Below, in pieces: positions 1 through 8,808 of a DNA stretch of 64,000 nucleotides. The stretch spans positions 1,380,712-1,444,711 of the forward strand of contig CP075526.1 of the NCBI GenBank assembly GCA_025808555.1, read 5' to 3'. Numbering within the stretch: position 1 is the first letter of the stretch; every line of letters starts with the position of its first letter. The notes under the pieces are model-generated. The model was not told the DNA's origin. It made no database searches and saw only the letters and a list, made by a program, of their open reading frames with translations. The DNA comes from Anaerolineales bacterium. Lineage in GTDB: Bacteria; Chloroflexota; Anaerolineae; Anaerolineales; UBA11579. The translations under genes and the position numbers were made by a program.

Positions 1-1
1 T

Positions 2-499
2 GGGCTTGAGATCGGCGGCGAGCGAGTGGGCTTTGATGCGTATGGCCACGAGACGGTCGAGTTCATGGTGGCTCCCAACCCTGGCGAAGGGCTGAAGCCG
101 TTGGTCAAGATCGCCTCGGGCGGTGAGACGGCGCGCTTGATGCTGGCGATGAAGAACGTGCTGGCGCGTGCCGACCACACGCCCACATTGATATTCGATG
201 AGATCGATCAGGGGATTGGCGGCCGCGTGGGCAGCGTGGTGGGCGAGAAGCTATGGCGCCTGGCGCGAGCACATCAAGTATTGTGTGTGACGCACCTGCC
301 GCAACTGGCGGCGTTCGGTGACCAGCACTTTAAAGTTGAAAAGATCATGAACGATGGCCGCACGCAAACGCAAGCCGTGCGTTTGAAAGATGACGCGCGC
401 GTGAACGAATTGGCTAACATGTTTGGCGAAATAAGTGAAGGAACTTTGCAATCGGCGCGCGAATTAATGGATGCCGTGCGCGCCACTACAAAGGCATGA
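2..499 (+). CDS. recN: DNA repair protein RecN, C-terminal part (5' end outside window)
   Basis: RecN is an SMC-like ATPase that acts at double-strand breaks in RecA-dependent recombination. Only the C-terminal part of the head domain is present; the reading frame is open back to base 2, so the gene starts upstream of the window. Visible motifs are the ABC signature SGGETARLML and the Walker B segment TLIFDEIDQGIGG, followed by VTHLPQLAAFGDQH, the RecN version of the switch-His region. The order and spacing fit the last ~165 residues of RecN. It ends 30 bases before the response regulator gene on the same strand. Identification is secure although the protein is truncated by the window edge. 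Confidence 0.95.
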   Translation, partial: GLEIGGERVGFDAYGHETVEFMVAPNPGEGLKPLVKIASGGETARLMLAMKNVLARADHTPTLIFDEIDQGIGGRVGSVVGEKLWRLARAHQVLCVTHLPQLAAFGDQHFKVEKIMNDGRTQTQAVRLKDDARVNELANMFGEISEGTLQSARELMDAVRATTKA

Positions 500-505
500 A
501 CGTGT

Positions 506-511
506 TATAAC
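506..511 (+). promoter_or_regulatory. Candidate -10 box (tataac) for the response regulator gene
   Basis: The hexamer tataac lies 18 bases before the ATG at 530. No convincing -35 is seen, and the box sits in a weak inverted repeat (cgtgtt at 501-506 with aacacg at 516-521). It may be a promoter or chance; the regulator could also be read through from recN. Confidence 0.3.
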
Positions 512-529
512 TAGCAACACGCTCTTTCA

Positions 530-1261
530 ATGCTGACCTTACTGTTCGCACCGGACGCAGACGAAGCAGCTGTACTCACTCTTATCCTGCAACGCGCCGG
601 CTTCGAAGTCCGCTTAGTTACTGAGCTTGACCAGCTATCGCAGGGCGATCGCCCGGCTGAGCTTTTCTTCTTCGCGTTCACTACAGAAAAAGCAATCACA
701 TCCGAATTCATCAGCCAGCTGCGCCTGGAGAATCAGGCGCCGATCGTGATGCTGATGGAAGCGCGGGACGAGACGGCGCAGATCGATTTTATTGAAGCAG
801 GCGCGGACCTTGTGTTCAGCCGACCGTATAGCCCCAAGTTCATGGTGGCGCAGTTGCGGGCGCTGATGCGACGCAGCTCGGGCTTGCCGTACTTTAGCCT
901 GCCGGCGTTGAGCCAGGCGGGCATCACGCTGGACCCTTCAAAGCGCAGCGTGCAGGTGAGCAAGCAGGCTGCCACCCGCTTGACGCAGCTGGAGTTCCGT
1001 TTGTTGTATGCGCTGATGACGCACCCAGGGCGCATCATCCCTTCGGAGAATTTGGTGGAATACGTATGGGGCTACGGCGGCGAAGGCAGCCAGGGCCTGG
1101 TGCGCGGTTTGATCAGCCGTTTGCGCGGTAAGATCGAGCCCGACCCATCGAACCCGCGTTACATCATGACGGATGCGGGCATTGGCTATTACTTTGAGCC
1201 TGAGCCGGATCAGCAGCGCATGTTCAGCAAGACGGAGAAGAGCACCAGCGAAGTGCGCTAG
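530..1261 (+). CDS. Response regulator-like protein: degenerate receiver plus OmpR-type winged helix
   Basis: A 243-residue protein with the architecture of an OmpR/PhoB transcription factor. Residues ~1-115 resemble a receiver domain and ~125-225 a Trans_Reg_C winged helix (LTQLEFRLLYALMTHPGRII..., GLISRLRGKIEPDP, RYIMTDAGIGYYF). The receiver lacks the usual catalytic residues: where the phosphoacceptor Asp should follow strand 3 the sequence reads AELFFFAFTTEK, the conserved Thr/Ser position reads VMLMEAR, and the conserved Lys before Pro is Arg (SRPYSP). It probably binds DNA without Asp phosphorylation, as known for atypical regulators. No histidine kinase gene is adjacent, and the 31-base spacing from recN may mean shared transcription. 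The target genes cannot be told from the sequence. Confidence 0.85.
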   Translation: MLTLLFAPDADEAAVLTLILQRAGFEVRLVTELDQLSQGDRPAELFFFAFTTEKAITSEFISQLRLENQAPIVMLMEARDETAQIDFIEAGADLVFSRPYSPKFMVAQLRALMRRSSGLPYFSLPALSQAGITLDPSKRSVQVSKQAATRLTQLEFRLLYALMTHPGRIIPSENLVEYVWGYGGEGSQGLVRGLISRLRGKIEPDPSNPRYIMTDAGIGYYFEPEPDQQRMFSKTEKSTSEVR

Positions 1262-1319
1262 TTTTAGCGACATAGGCTAGCCTTCGGCTGGTACACCTGT
1301 CAGGATGGGCGCAGCATGC

Positions 1320-1338
1320 TACGCTGCTTCGCAGCGTA
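1320..1338. repeat. Perfect 8-bp hairpin (tacgctgc/gcagcgta)
   Basis: tacgctgc at 1320-1327 pairs with gcagcgta at 1331-1338 across a ttc loop. It lies 59 bases downstream of the response regulator stop and has no T-run, so it is either a weak transcript end or a small palindromic repeat. Confidence 0.4.
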
Positions 1339-1480
1339 CACCCCTACGCTTTAAGGCCGCGAAGCCTCTGGCGAGAATGGATTGTCAAATCCAGTTGCTT
1401 TTTGACAGCGCAATGAGTGTATCTGCTGTACAGTTCGCTCCACTTTAAGTACAGCCTGTTAGGCTGAGAAGGAACTCGGA

Positions 1481-1663
1481 ATGAGCGATGCTGTTTGCCC
1501 CTCTTGTGGCGCCCAGGTGAGCGTGAAGGGCACGCCAAAAATTGGCATGAGTGTTACCTGCACCGCCTGCAGTACTGAGCTTGATGTGGTTTGGCTGGAT
1601 CCGCTGGAGCTGGATTGGCCGATCGAGGATGATGACTTTGATGAGGATCTGGACGAGGAGTAG
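1481..1663 (+). CDS. LysW-like zinc-ribbon protein (orphan amino-group carrier homologue)
   Basis: A 60-residue acidic protein with two CxxC pairs (CPSCG at residues 6-10, CTACS at ~27-31), then a VVWLDPLELDWP segment and a highly acidic tail ending in Glu. This layout is that of LysW, the carrier protein whose C-terminal Glu is amide-linked to alpha-aminoadipate or glutamate in lysine/arginine biosynthesis. Classical LysW proteins end in EDWGE; this one ends DEDLDEE, so carrier activity is uncertain although the last residue is Glu. No lysX, lysZ, lysY or lysJ lies nearby. The start ATG has a purine-rich stretch (gagaaggaa) 8-16 bases upstream. It could also be a structural zinc ribbon that diverged from the carrier. 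Confidence 0.7.
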   Translation: MSDAVCPSCGAQVSVKGTPKIGMSVTCTACSTELDVVWLDPLELDWPIEDDDFDEDLDEE

Positions 1664-1702
1664 TGAACTAAAGGTTTCCCTATTCGGAAGATGAGAGGCA
1701 AA

Positions 1703-1770
1703 GGATCCCTTGGCTTGTCGACTCGGCGTTCTGGTGAGGAGTTCCGCCTATCGTCTCGGGATGACAAGAT
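1703..1770. repeat. Intergenic repeat-like element (ggatccc...cgggatgacaag)
   Basis: The stretch has inverted ends (atccc at 1705-1709, gggat at 1758-1762) and the layout of the common intergenic elements ending in cgggatgaca that I know from many bacterial genomes. Only one copy is seen in this window, so the assignment is by resemblance. It sits right next to the second repeat element at 1799-1860. Confidence 0.4.
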
Positions 1771-1798
1771 AGCTAGCATTCTAGTCTGCTTAGTTGGG

Positions 1799-1860
1799 GA
1801 TTGCTTCGTCCGTTTTTGGTGTGCATTTCATGCACACCAAAATACTCCTCGCAATGACGG
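1799..1860. repeat. Dispersed palindromic repeat, copy 1
   Basis: Bounded by gattgcttcgtc (1799-1810) and tcctcgcaatgacgg (1846-1860); the attgc and gcaat parts of the ends can pair. The core is a perfect 13-bp stem (1814-1826 with 1830-1842) around a 3-base loop. Copy 2 at 12185-12235 has exactly the same ends but a different core hairpin. Confidence 0.75.
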
Positions 1861-1865
1861 GAATA

Positions 1866-1897
1866 CAAAAACCGACCCTTTAGGGTCGGTTTTTTTG
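1866..1897. terminator. Bidirectional intrinsic terminator between LysW-like gene and rpoD
   Basis: accgaccc (1871-1878) pairs with gggtcggt (1883-1890) around a 4-base loop, with an A-run before and a 7-T run after. It can end transcripts from both convergent units: the LysW-like gene on the plus strand and dnaG-rpoD on the minus strand, whose stop codon is only a few bases away. Confidence 0.9.
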
Positions 1898-1900
1898 TTA

Positions 1901-3466
1901 TCAGCTGCCGCCGAGGTACTCGCGCAACTGGTGGCTGCGGGTTGGGTGGCGGAGTTTGCGCAGCGCTTTGGCCTCGATCTGGCGGATGCGCTCACGGGTG
2001 ACGTTGAAGTGCTGGCCGACCTCTTCGAGGGTGTGGTCCTTGCCATCCAGCAGGCCGTAGCGCATCTCGAGTACTTCGCGCTCGCGTTCGGTGAGGCCGG
2101 CGAGGGCACCCTGAACCTGCTCGCGTAACATTTCGCGAGCGGCTGCATCCATAGGGGCGAGGGCGTCTTCGTCTGGAATGAAGTCAGCCAGCTCGCTGCC
2201 GTCGCCGGCGCCGACGGGGCTCTCGAGCGACATGGGCTCCTCGGCGCTGCGCAGGGTCTGCTCCACCTTGGTAGTGGCGCGCGCCCAGCGACGCTTGAGA
2301 TCGGGCGCGGGCGGCTGGCCGGAGGCGATGGATTTGCGGATGGCGGCTACGTCGCCATCATCCAGGAAACCACTTTCGAGAGCTAGCTCTTCAAAGGTGG
2401 CTTCGCGGCCGAGGGTCTGCGTCATCTGGCGCTGGGCGCGCATGAGGCGCTGGATGGATTCGAGCAGGTGGACCGGGATGCGAATGGTGCGAGCCTGATC
2501 GGCAATCGAGCGGGTGATGGCCTGACGGATCCACCAGGTGGCGTATGTGCTGAACTTGAAGCCACGCGTGGGATCGAACTTGGTGACGGCACGCAGCAGG
2601 CCGATGTTGCCTTCTTGGATAAGATCTTCAAAAGTAGAGCCGCGGCCGACGTAGCGTTTGGCGATGCTGACGACCAGGCGCAGGTTGGCGTTGATGATGG
2701 CGATCTGGGCTTCCATGGCGCGGCTGTGCACAGCCGCGGCGGCCAGTTTGAGCTCCTCGGCGGCGGGCAGCTGGTTGGAGAAGCTGCGCGGCGAGGGCAG
2801 CTCGCCTTTGGCGAGCGAATCCAGCAGGGCTTCGGTAAGCTCGCGCGGGAAGACGTAGAAACCTATCAGAATGACAAAGGTGCTGCGAGCCGCTGCATCC
2901 CAGCGGGGGTCACGCCCCCACATGCCGTTGTCGAGATAGCTGCGCACATAGGATGGCGTTTCCATGGTCCAGGTCTTTTGCAGGCGCAGCGCCTCCTGGG
3001 CGATGGGCAGGAGCTGGGGCGGTTTTTGGTTGAGGGCCTTGACCTCTTTGGCAAGTCTGGCCCAGGCTTCGCTAAGCTCAGCATAGGCGGCTTTGAAAAC
3101 AGTTTCTGGATTGGGCTCAGGCTGCTTGGCAGTGGCGGCTTGCTCCTGAAGGAAGGTGAGCCGCTTGAGCGCCTCAACGCGGGTGGCGAGCCATAGCTCA
3201 CGGTCGGTATCCAGCAGGCTGACGCGGCCGATCTCTTTGAGATAGAGGCGCACCGGGTCATCGCCGAGCTCAATGGCGCCTTCCTGGCGGACGCGTTCTT
3301 CGAGCTTGCGCAGGTCTTCGCGCAGGGCCTCTACGCCGTCTTCATCCTCGGAGAGTTCGTTGAGCAGATCGCCCTCTTCAGGCGATGCAGCCTCATCGTT
3401 CAGCTCGTCGTCGTTCTCAGGCAGCTCGATGTTGTCTTCGGGTTGATCTGCGTCGTGATCCATCAT
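1901..3466 (-). CDS. rpoD: Housekeeping RNA polymerase sigma-70 factor RpoD
   Basis: Primary sigma factor that directs RNA polymerase to standard -10/-35 promoters. The 521-residue protein has an acidic N-terminal stretch, region 1.2 ([16 protein letters not shown]), region 2 with the near-invariant core [20 protein letters not shown] and [19 protein letters not shown], region 3 ([19 protein letters not shown]), and region 4 with the -35-binding helix-turn-helix ([20 protein letters not shown]). The conserved linker before region 4 ([15 protein letters not shown]) is typical of RpoD rather than alternative sigmas. Its start codon overlaps the dnaG stop as ATGA, so the two are translationally coupled, as in the macromolecular-synthesis operons of many bacteria. 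A second ATG directly follows the first. Confidence 0.97.
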   Translation of the reverse strand: MMDHDADQPEDNIELPENDDELNDEAASPEEGDLLNELSEDEDGVEALREDLRKLEERVRQEGAIELGDDPVRLYLKEIGRVSLLDTDRELWLATRVEALKRLTFLQEQAATAKQPEPNPETVFKAAYAELSEAWARLAKEVKALNQKPPQLLPIAQEALRLQKTWTMETPSYVRSYLDNGMWGRDPRWDAAARSTFVILIGFYVFPRELTEALLDSLAKGELPSPRSFSNQLPAAEELKLAAAAVHSRAMEAQIAIINANLRLVVSIAKRYVGRGSTFEDLIQEGNIGLLRAVTKFDPTRGFKFSTYATWWIRQAITRSIADQARTIRIPVHLLESIQRLMRAQRQMTQTLGREATFEELALESGFLDDGDVAAIRKSIASGQPPAPDLKRRWARATTKVEQTLRSAEEPMSLESPVGAGDGSELADFIPDEDALAPMDAAAREMLREQVQGALAGLTEREREVLEMRYGLLDGKDHTLEEVGQHFNVTRERIRQIEAKALRKLRHPTRSHQLREYLGGS

Positions 3467-5382
3467 AGGGCTCTCGGGAGGCTGCGTTTGGGGCCGGTGG
3501 CGAGCGCTTTATCCAAGCGCTGCAGGGTTAGAGTGTTTTGTATCATCACCTGCTGGTATTCGCTGGCTTTCAGGTCGCCCTCTTGCTGGGCGGTTTGTTG
3601 CAGGTAACGCATCTGCTCGTTGCTCTTGCGCAGCAGGCGGCGGCGCAGCAAAAGGAACGTGCGCAGCAGATCCTCGAATACTTTATCGTCTTCGGGATCC
3701 AGTTTCTCGCTATGGACAAGTATCTCTTCGGCGCGGTCGAGGAGCGGCATGGGTAGATTCTGCAGGGCGTAACTGTACGGCTCCTGCACATCCTGATCGA
3801 GCGCTTCGCGCGAAAGGCGGAACATCTCCTGATGGTCGCTGTGCTCAAAGTCGCTGATGGAGAGACGCGGCAGACCGGCTTCGAGCAAGGCGCGGTCTAC
3901 GCGGTAGAGCAATTCCGGCTGGCGGATGATGATGCTCATGCAGTGCGACTCGAGGCGTACGGTGCTGTCTTCAATGCTGGGTACGGGGCGCGCCTCGGGC
4001 AGGCTTGGAGTGGCGGCCGGGGTGCGGCGGCGGGGCGCGGCGGCACGAGTTGGGCGCTCAGCCATGAGGCTGCGTTCGTCCACCTGGAGCAGGCGGGCCA
4101 GTTTTTGGGTGTAGCTGTCGCGCTCCACTGGGCTAGGCACATCGGCAATAAGCGGCAGCACCTGGGCCGCCAGCTCGCGCTTGACCTTAGCGTCTTGCAG
4201 GTCTTTGCCGGCAGCCAGGCTGTACATCACATGCTCCACAATGGGGCGGGCGGCCAACAGCAGGCGCGGCCAGGCTTCAGGGTCGGCGGAAACGATCTCG
4301 TCAGGGTCTTTGCCGTCTGGCAGGGCGGTGACGCGAATATCGGCCTGGAGGCGGCCTTCATGGCGCAGCAGGCCGCGGGCATCGAAGACGGGGTCGGCCT
4401 CACGGTCAAGACTCTTGCGAGCGACTTCCAGGCCGCGCAGGGTGGCTTTGTCACCGGCGGCATCGGCATCGAGCGCAAGTACGATGCGGGTGGTGAGACG
4501 CTTGAGGGTGCGGAGCTGTTGCTCACCCAGCGCGGTGCCCATGGGCGAGACCGCGTTTGGGAACCCTGCCTGGTGCAGTGCGATGACATCCATGTAACCT
4601 TCGACCAGCACGGCTTCATCCTGGGTGCGGATGTTCTTGCGAGCCTTGTCCATTCCGTAGAGCAGGTTGCTTTTGTCGAAGAGAGGCCCCTGGGCGGAGT
4701 TGAGATATTTAGGCAACGATTCTTCGCTAAGAGCGCGGGCGCCAAAGCCAGCCATTTTGCCGTTGGCGTCTCGGATGGGGAAGATGAGGCGGTGACGGAA
4801 GCGGGCGTAGCGGCGCCCATCATCGGCCTGGCTGAGCAGGCCGGCTTCCATCATTTCGTCGAGGGTAAAGCCGGCTTGCTGTACGGCGGCGGCCAGCGGC
4901 TCGAGGGTATCGGGGGCGTAGCCCAGTTCGAAGGCGGCGATGGTCTCATCGGTCAGGCTGCGGCCATGTAGGTAGTTGAGCACCGGGGCGCCGGAGGGGG
5001 TCTGGAGCTGAGCCTGGTAGAAGCGCGCGGCGGCTTCCAGCGCATCTCGCAGGCGGCCGTGCTGCTCTTTGGCGGCCTGCTCCATGGGGCTTTGCGGGCG
5101 CAACTGTACGCCGGCGCGGTCGGCCAGGCGGCGCAGGGCTTCGGTGAAATCAAGCCCTTCCTTTTTCATTACATATTTGAAGATGTCGCCACCCTCGTTG
5201 CACTGGCCGAAGCAACGCCAGGTGCCGGATTCGGGGAAGACGACAAAAGAGGGCGTGCGCGTGTTGCTGTGGAAGGGGCAGAAGCCGGAGAGACTCTTGC
5301 CGGCGCGGCGGAGTTGTACACCGCTCTCAGAGACGATGTCTTCGATGGCTAAACGAGCTTTAATTTCCTCAACATTGCTCAT
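3463..5382 (-). CDS. dnaG: DNA primase DnaG
   Basis: Synthesises RNA primers for replication. The N-terminal CHC2 zinc-binding domain is visible (CPFH, then CFGQC), followed by the RNA polymerase core with Toprim motifs ([27 protein letters not shown]) and a C-terminal helicase-binding region. Length of about 639 residues is normal for the family. The frame is open to a TTG at 5400, but the ATG at 5382 ([11 protein letters not shown]...) matches the usual DnaG N-terminus and is preferred; no strong ribosome binding site precedes either. A TATAAT box lies 41 bases upstream on the same strand. It overlaps rpoD by four bases. Confidence 0.96.
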   Translation of the reverse strand: MSNVEEIKARLAIEDIVSESGVQLRRAGKSLSGFCPFHSNTRTPSFVVFPESGTWRCFGQCNEGGDIFKYVMKKEGLDFTEALRRLADRAGVQLRPQSPMEQAAKEQHGRLRDALEAAARFYQAQLQTPSGAPVLNYLHGRSLTDETIAAFELGYAPDTLEPLAAAVQQAGFTLDEMMEAGLLSQADDGRRYARFRHRLIFPIRDANGKMAGFGARALSEESLPKYLNSAQGPLFDKSNLLYGMDKARKNIRTQDEAVLVEGYMDVIALHQAGFPNAVSPMGTALGEQQLRTLKRLTTRIVLALDADAAGDKATLRGLEVARKSLDREADPVFDARGLLRHEGRLQADIRVTALPDGKDPDEIVSADPEAWPRLLLAARPIVEHVMYSLAAGKDLQDAKVKRELAAQVLPLIADVPSPVERDSYTQKLARLLQVDERSLMAERPTRAAAPRRRTPAATPSLPEARPVPSIEDSTVRLESHCMSIIIRQPELLYRVDRALLEAGLPRLSISDFEHSDHQEMFRLSREALDQDVQEPYSYALQNLPMPLLDRAEEILVHSEKLDPEDDKVFEDLLRTFLLLRRRLLRKSNEQMRYLQQTAQQEGDLKASEYQQVMIQNTLTLQRLDKALATGPKRSLPRAL

Positions 5383-5423
5383 AAACACATTTAACTGCAA
5401 CAGGCGAAGACGGCAGGAAGCGG

Positions 5424-5429
5424 ATTATA
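5424..5429 (-). promoter_or_regulatory. -10 box (TATAAT on minus strand) of the dnaG-rpoD operon
   Basis: A perfect TATAAT on the minus strand about 41 bases before the preferred dnaG ATG, in the spacer between divergent dnaG and glgP. The sequence gives no clear TTGACA-like -35. Confidence 0.55.
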
Positions 5430-5512
5430 CCTGCCGAGCCTGATCGTCTCTGGTTTATAAATCGTGCATGGTAGCATTTTAGAAACTCCAACATCCATCT
5501 GATAGGGAAGTC

Positions 5513-7678
5513 ATGCCGTACAAATCACAGCAGCCTATCCAATTTGCCCTTCCTGAGCGAATCAACCGCCTGGGTGACCTGGCCTACAACTTGTGGTGGA
5601 CCTGGCAGCCATCTGCGCAAGATCTATTCCAAAGCATTGACCCGGTTCTGTGGCAGGCCAGTGCGCATAACCCGGTTGTTTTTCTGCGAGACCTGCCGCC
5701 GCTCACCCTGCAGACCGCCAGCATAGACCTCAATTTCACTGAACACTATGACCGGGTCGTCTCCGCTTTTGATGCCTACATGGCGCCAGCTGAGAATTGG
5801 TTCAACCAGACGCACCCAGAACATATCAAGAAGCCGATCGCGTACTTTTCTTCGGAGTTCGGTTTGCATGAAACCGTGCCGATCTATGCGGGCGGCTTGG
5901 GCATTTTAGCCGGCGACCATTTGAAGGAAGCGAGTGACCTGGGGCTGCCGTTGGTGGCGGTGGGCTTTCTGTATACGCACGGTTATTTCTTCCAGCATAT
6001 AAGTGAGGACGGCTGGCAAGAGTCTCGCCCGGTGACTCTTAAGTTCGAAGAGATGCCGGTGCTGCCGGTGGTCGATGCGGAAGGCAAGCCGCTGATGGTT
6101 TCGCTGGAGCTGCCCGGCCGCAGCCTGGATGCGCAGGTATGGGAGATCCGTGTGGGCCGTGTGCCCCTGTATCTGCTTGACAGCAATGTGGACAGCAACA
6201 GCGACACAGACCGCCAGCTGACGGCGCGCCTTTACAGCAGCGACTTGGACCTGCGCATAGCGCAGGAAATGCTGCTAGGCATCGGCGGCGTGCGTGCGTT
6301 GCGGACGCTTGGGTACAACCCCGCGGTGTGGCACATGAACGAAGGCCATTCTGCCTTCCTGGGCCTGGAGCAGGCGCGCGAGCTGGTGCAGGGCGGGCTG
6401 GGGATCGACGAAGCGATCAAGCGGGTGCGCATGCACAACGTATTCACCACGCACACCCCGGTGCCGGCCGGCAACGACGAGTTCCCCATCTGGCTGATCG
6501 ACCGTTATTTCTCGCAGTACTGGTCGGAACTGGGCCTCGACCAGGAAGGCTTCATCAAGCTGGCGCACCAGGTGGTGGGCTGGGGCGAGGCGTTCAGTAT
6601 GCCGGTGCTGGCGATGCGCTTCTCCGCCCAGCACAATGGCGTGTCTGAACTGCACGGCCAGGTGGCGCGCAACATGTGGCATGGCCTGTGGCCGGGGCGG
6701 TCTGAGGAGCAGGTGCCGATCAGCTACATCACCAACGGCATCCACACGCAGACCTGGCTGAGCAAGCGCATGGGCCAGTTGTACAACAAGCACCTGGGTA
6801 CCTGGCGAGCGCATTTGGATGAGCCTGAGGCCTGGCAGAAGATCCATGACATCCCGAATGAAGAGCTGTGGCGGGCGCGCCGGCATGCCAAACGCAAGCT
6901 GGCGTTCTGGGTTCGCGAGCGCGTGCGTCGCCAGTGGCTGCACGAGGGCATTCATCCGGTGCAGGTGGTGGCGGGCGGCGCAATGCTGGACCCGTATGCA
7001 TTGACGATAGGCTTTGCGCGGCGTTTTGCCTCATATAAGCGGGCCAACCTGGTGCTGCAGGATCTGGAGCGCCTGATCGCTTTGGTGAACAAGCCCGACC
7101 GCCCGGTACAGATCCTGTTCGCGGGCAAGGCCCACCCGGCGGATGAGGCAGGCAAGCAGCTGATCCAGGAGGTCTACCGCGCGGTCAAGAAGGCAGAGAC
7201 CGGCGGGCGGCTTGTGTTCCTTGAGGGATACGACATGGAGCTGGCGCGCTATCTGGTACAGGGCGTTGACGTATGGCTGAACACCCCGCGCCGCCCGATG
7301 GAGGCCTCGGGCACATCAGGCCAGAAGGCGGCGCTGAATGGCGCGCTCAACTTCTCGATTTTGGATGGATGGTGGCGCGAGGGCTACAACGGCAAGAATG
7401 GATGGGCGATCGGGGCGGAACAGGAGTACAGCGACGCGGCCGAGCAAGACCTGGCGGATGCCAATAGTCTGTACGATGTGTTGGAAAACCAGATCATTCC
7501 GTTGTATTACTCAGGCCGCAGCGGCAACCAGCCGGCGGACGGCTGGTTGGCGATGGTGAAAGAATCGATCAGCACGCTGGGGCCGCAATTCAGCGCGCGG
7601 CGTATGCTGAAGGAGTACGTGAACGCCCTGTACGTGCCTGCCATGCAGGGTCATGTGAACGTTGTGGAGATCGGCTGA
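5513..7678 (+). CDS. glgP: Alpha-glucan (glycogen/maltodextrin) phosphorylase, GT35 family
   Basis: Releases glucose-1-phosphate from alpha-1,4-glucans using pyridoxal phosphate. The 721-residue protein begins with the DUF3417-type N-terminal domain of the shorter bacterial branch (LGDLAYNLWWTWQP), then YFSSEFGLHETVPIYAGGLG and HMNEGHSAFL, and carries the PLP attachment segment EASGTSGQKAALNG with the lysine at residue 605. The length fits this branch, which is shorter than classical E. coli GlgP. A taggga sequence precedes the ATG. Its stop and the next gene's start overlap (TGATG), so a UPF0316 membrane protein is co-translated. With otsA/otsB it points to storage or compatible-solute sugar metabolism. 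Confidence 0.95.
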   Translation: MPYKSQQPIQFALPERINRLGDLAYNLWWTWQPSAQDLFQSIDPVLWQASAHNPVVFLRDLPPLTLQTASIDLNFTEHYDRVVSAFDAYMAPAENWFNQTHPEHIKKPIAYFSSEFGLHETVPIYAGGLGILAGDHLKEASDLGLPLVAVGFLYTHGYFFQHISEDGWQESRPVTLKFEEMPVLPVVDAEGKPLMVSLELPGRSLDAQVWEIRVGRVPLYLLDSNVDSNSDTDRQLTARLYSSDLDLRIAQEMLLGIGGVRALRTLGYNPAVWHMNEGHSAFLGLEQARELVQGGLGIDEAIKRVRMHNVFTTHTPVPAGNDEFPIWLIDRYFSQYWSELGLDQEGFIKLAHQVVGWGEAFSMPVLAMRFSAQHNGVSELHGQVARNMWHGLWPGRSEEQVPISYITNGIHTQTWLSKRMGQLYNKHLGTWRAHLDEPEAWQKIHDIPNEELWRARRHAKRKLAFWVRERVRRQWLHEGIHPVQVVAGGAMLDPYALTIGFARRFASYKRANLVLQDLERLIALVNKPDRPVQILFAGKAHPADEAGKQLIQEVYRAVKKAETGGRLVFLEGYDMELARYLVQGVDVWLNTPRRPMEASGTSGQKAALNGALNFSILDGWWREGYNGKNGWAIGAEQEYSDAAEQDLADANSLYDVLENQIIPLYYSGRSGNQPADGWLAMVKESISTLGPQFSARRMLKEYVNALYVPAMQGHVNVVEIG

Positions 7679-8202
7679 TGGAACTCTCATTTACACAACA
7701 AGATGTGCTGCTGGCGTTCGGCATCTTCATGCTGCGCGTGGTGAACCAGAGCTTGGATACGCTGCGGGTTGTGATGATGTTGCGCGGGCGCAAGGCAGCG
7801 ACCTGGATCCTGGGCTTCCTCGAGACGGTGATCTTTGTGGTTGCGCTGGGCTCGGTCATTACTGGGTTGGATAATGTGCTCAACATCATTGGCTATTCGG
7901 CTGGTTTTGCAACGGGCAACACGCTGGGTATGTGGGTGGAAGACCGCCTGGCGATCGGGTACATCAATCTGCGAGTGGTGAGCCGCAAGCGCGGCACGGC
8001 GGTGGTGGAGCTGCTGCGGGCGGAGGGTTTTGGCGTGACCGAGATCCCGGCGCGGGGCAAAGACGGCACAGTGAGCCTACTGAACCTGAGTGTGCGCCGC
8101 AAGGAACTGGACGAGGTGCAACGGCTGGTTGAGTCTGTGGACGATACCGCCTTCATCACCAGCGAAGAGACCCGCCCGCTGCGGCGCGGCTTTTGGGGCT
8201 AG
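7678..8202 (+). CDS. UPF0316/DUF2179 family membrane protein
   Basis: A 174-residue protein with about three N-terminal membrane segments (LLAFGIFMLRVVNQSLDTLR; ATWILGFLETVIFVVALGSV; a Gly-rich third with GFATGNTLG) and a soluble C-terminal DUF2179 domain (residues ~95-160, GTAVVELLRAEGFGVTEIPA...). The layout is that of the UPF0316 family, whose biochemical function is not known; DUF2179 domains in related YitT-like proteins are thought to sense a ligand. It overlaps glgP by one base (TGATG), so it is expressed with the phosphorylase, but a role in glycogen metabolism is only a guess. Confidence 0.85.
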   Translation: MELSFTQQDVLLAFGIFMLRVVNQSLDTLRVVMMLRGRKAATWILGFLETVIFVVALGSVITGLDNVLNIIGYSAGFATGNTLGMWVEDRLAIGYINLRVVSRKRGTAVVELLRAEGFGVTEIPARGKDGTVSLLNLSVRRKELDEVQRLVESVDDTAFITSEETRPLRRGFWG

Positions 8203-8203
8203 T

Positions 8204-8290
8204 GCGCGGCCTGCGGCCGCGCGGGCGAACCTGCTCGGCTGCGCCGAGCTACGCTTCGCCGCTAGTACTCGGCCTCGGTTGGGCCGAGTA
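8204..8290. repeat. Cluster of three GC-rich hairpins
   Basis: Three successive perfect palindromes follow the UPF0316 gene: gcgcggcc/ggccgcgc (8204-8222), ctcggc/gccgag (8234-8248) and actcggcc/ggccgagt (8267-8290). None has a T-run, so they may act in 3'-end protection or Rho-type termination, or be a composite of small repeats. Confidence 0.55.
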
Positions 8291-8325
8291 ACGCAACGCC
8301 GCGGTTGCTCGGGTATACGCTTGCG

Positions 8326-8331
8326 TAGAAT
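8326..8331 (+). promoter_or_regulatory. Candidate -10 box (tagaat) for the DUF5946 gene
   Basis: tagaat lies 26 bases before the ATG at 8358, with ttgctc (8305-8310) upstream at a short 15-base spacing. Weak but plausible. Confidence 0.35.
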
Positions 8332-8357
8332 GGCGCAGCGGCAGTTTGTTTAGCGAG

Positions 8358-8792
8358 ATGAAAGACTTGAATTGTCCCGGCTGTGGGGGCGTGGTGCCCG
8401 CAGGAGCCCAATGCTCCGATCGATTCTGGGAGGGGCAGATATTGGAGGGCAATGACCCTGCCTATTATGCTGTGCACCATCTCAGCGTGCCCGCCTATTA
8501 CCTGCAGCACAACTTGTACTCTCGAGAGGGCTGGCTAGCGGTGCATGCATTGCTGGGTGAATTTCTCTTTGAGGGTCTAACCCCACAACTAGCTCGCCAG
8601 AAATATGGCCAGGACTTCAGCTCTGGCAAGCGCGAGTGGAGCATCGTTCGCGGGGCAAAGCTGGCCGACGTGGGACAAGGTGCAATGGAGCTTCACAATC
8701 GCAGAAGTGAGCTTGGAACACCGCGGCAAGGTACTGCTCGGATGTGCAGCGCTGGGCAGAAAGCGTTTATAAGGATAGCCAGGCGATGGTGA
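8358..8792 (+). CDS. DUF5946 family protein with frameshifted C-terminus
   Basis: The start resembles DUF5946 proteins: a CPGCG zinc-ribbon-like motif, then FWEGQ, DPAYYAVHHLSVPAYYLQH and VHALLGEFLFEGLTP. The ATG at 8358 is preferred over an in-frame TTG 12 bases earlier. After about residue 100 the continuous frame loses resemblance, while family-like sequence appears first in the +1 frame (WSFTIAEVSLEHRGKVLL, 8684-8737) and then in the next +1 frame (VQRWAESVYKD, from 8744), ending at a TAG at 8812. The gene therefore carries two frameshifts, from mutation or from sequencing error, and the intact product would end at 8812. The function of the family is unknown. It converges with the M29 peptidase gene. 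Confidence 0.7.
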   Translation: MKDLNCPGCGGVVPAGAQCSDRFWEGQILEGNDPAYYAVHHLSVPAYYLQHNLYSREGWLAVHALLGEFLFEGLTPQLARQKYGQDFSSGKREWSIVRGAKLADVGQGAMELHNRRSELGTPRQGTARMCSAGQKAFIRIARRW

Positions 8793-8808
8793 AGAGAGTT
8801 CAGAAACT

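Noticed and set aside
3832-4971. A 379-codon open frame antisense to dnaG
   Set aside because: It is a shadow of the GC-rich dnaG codons; it has no recognisable domain or ribosome binding site and dnaG is unmistakable.
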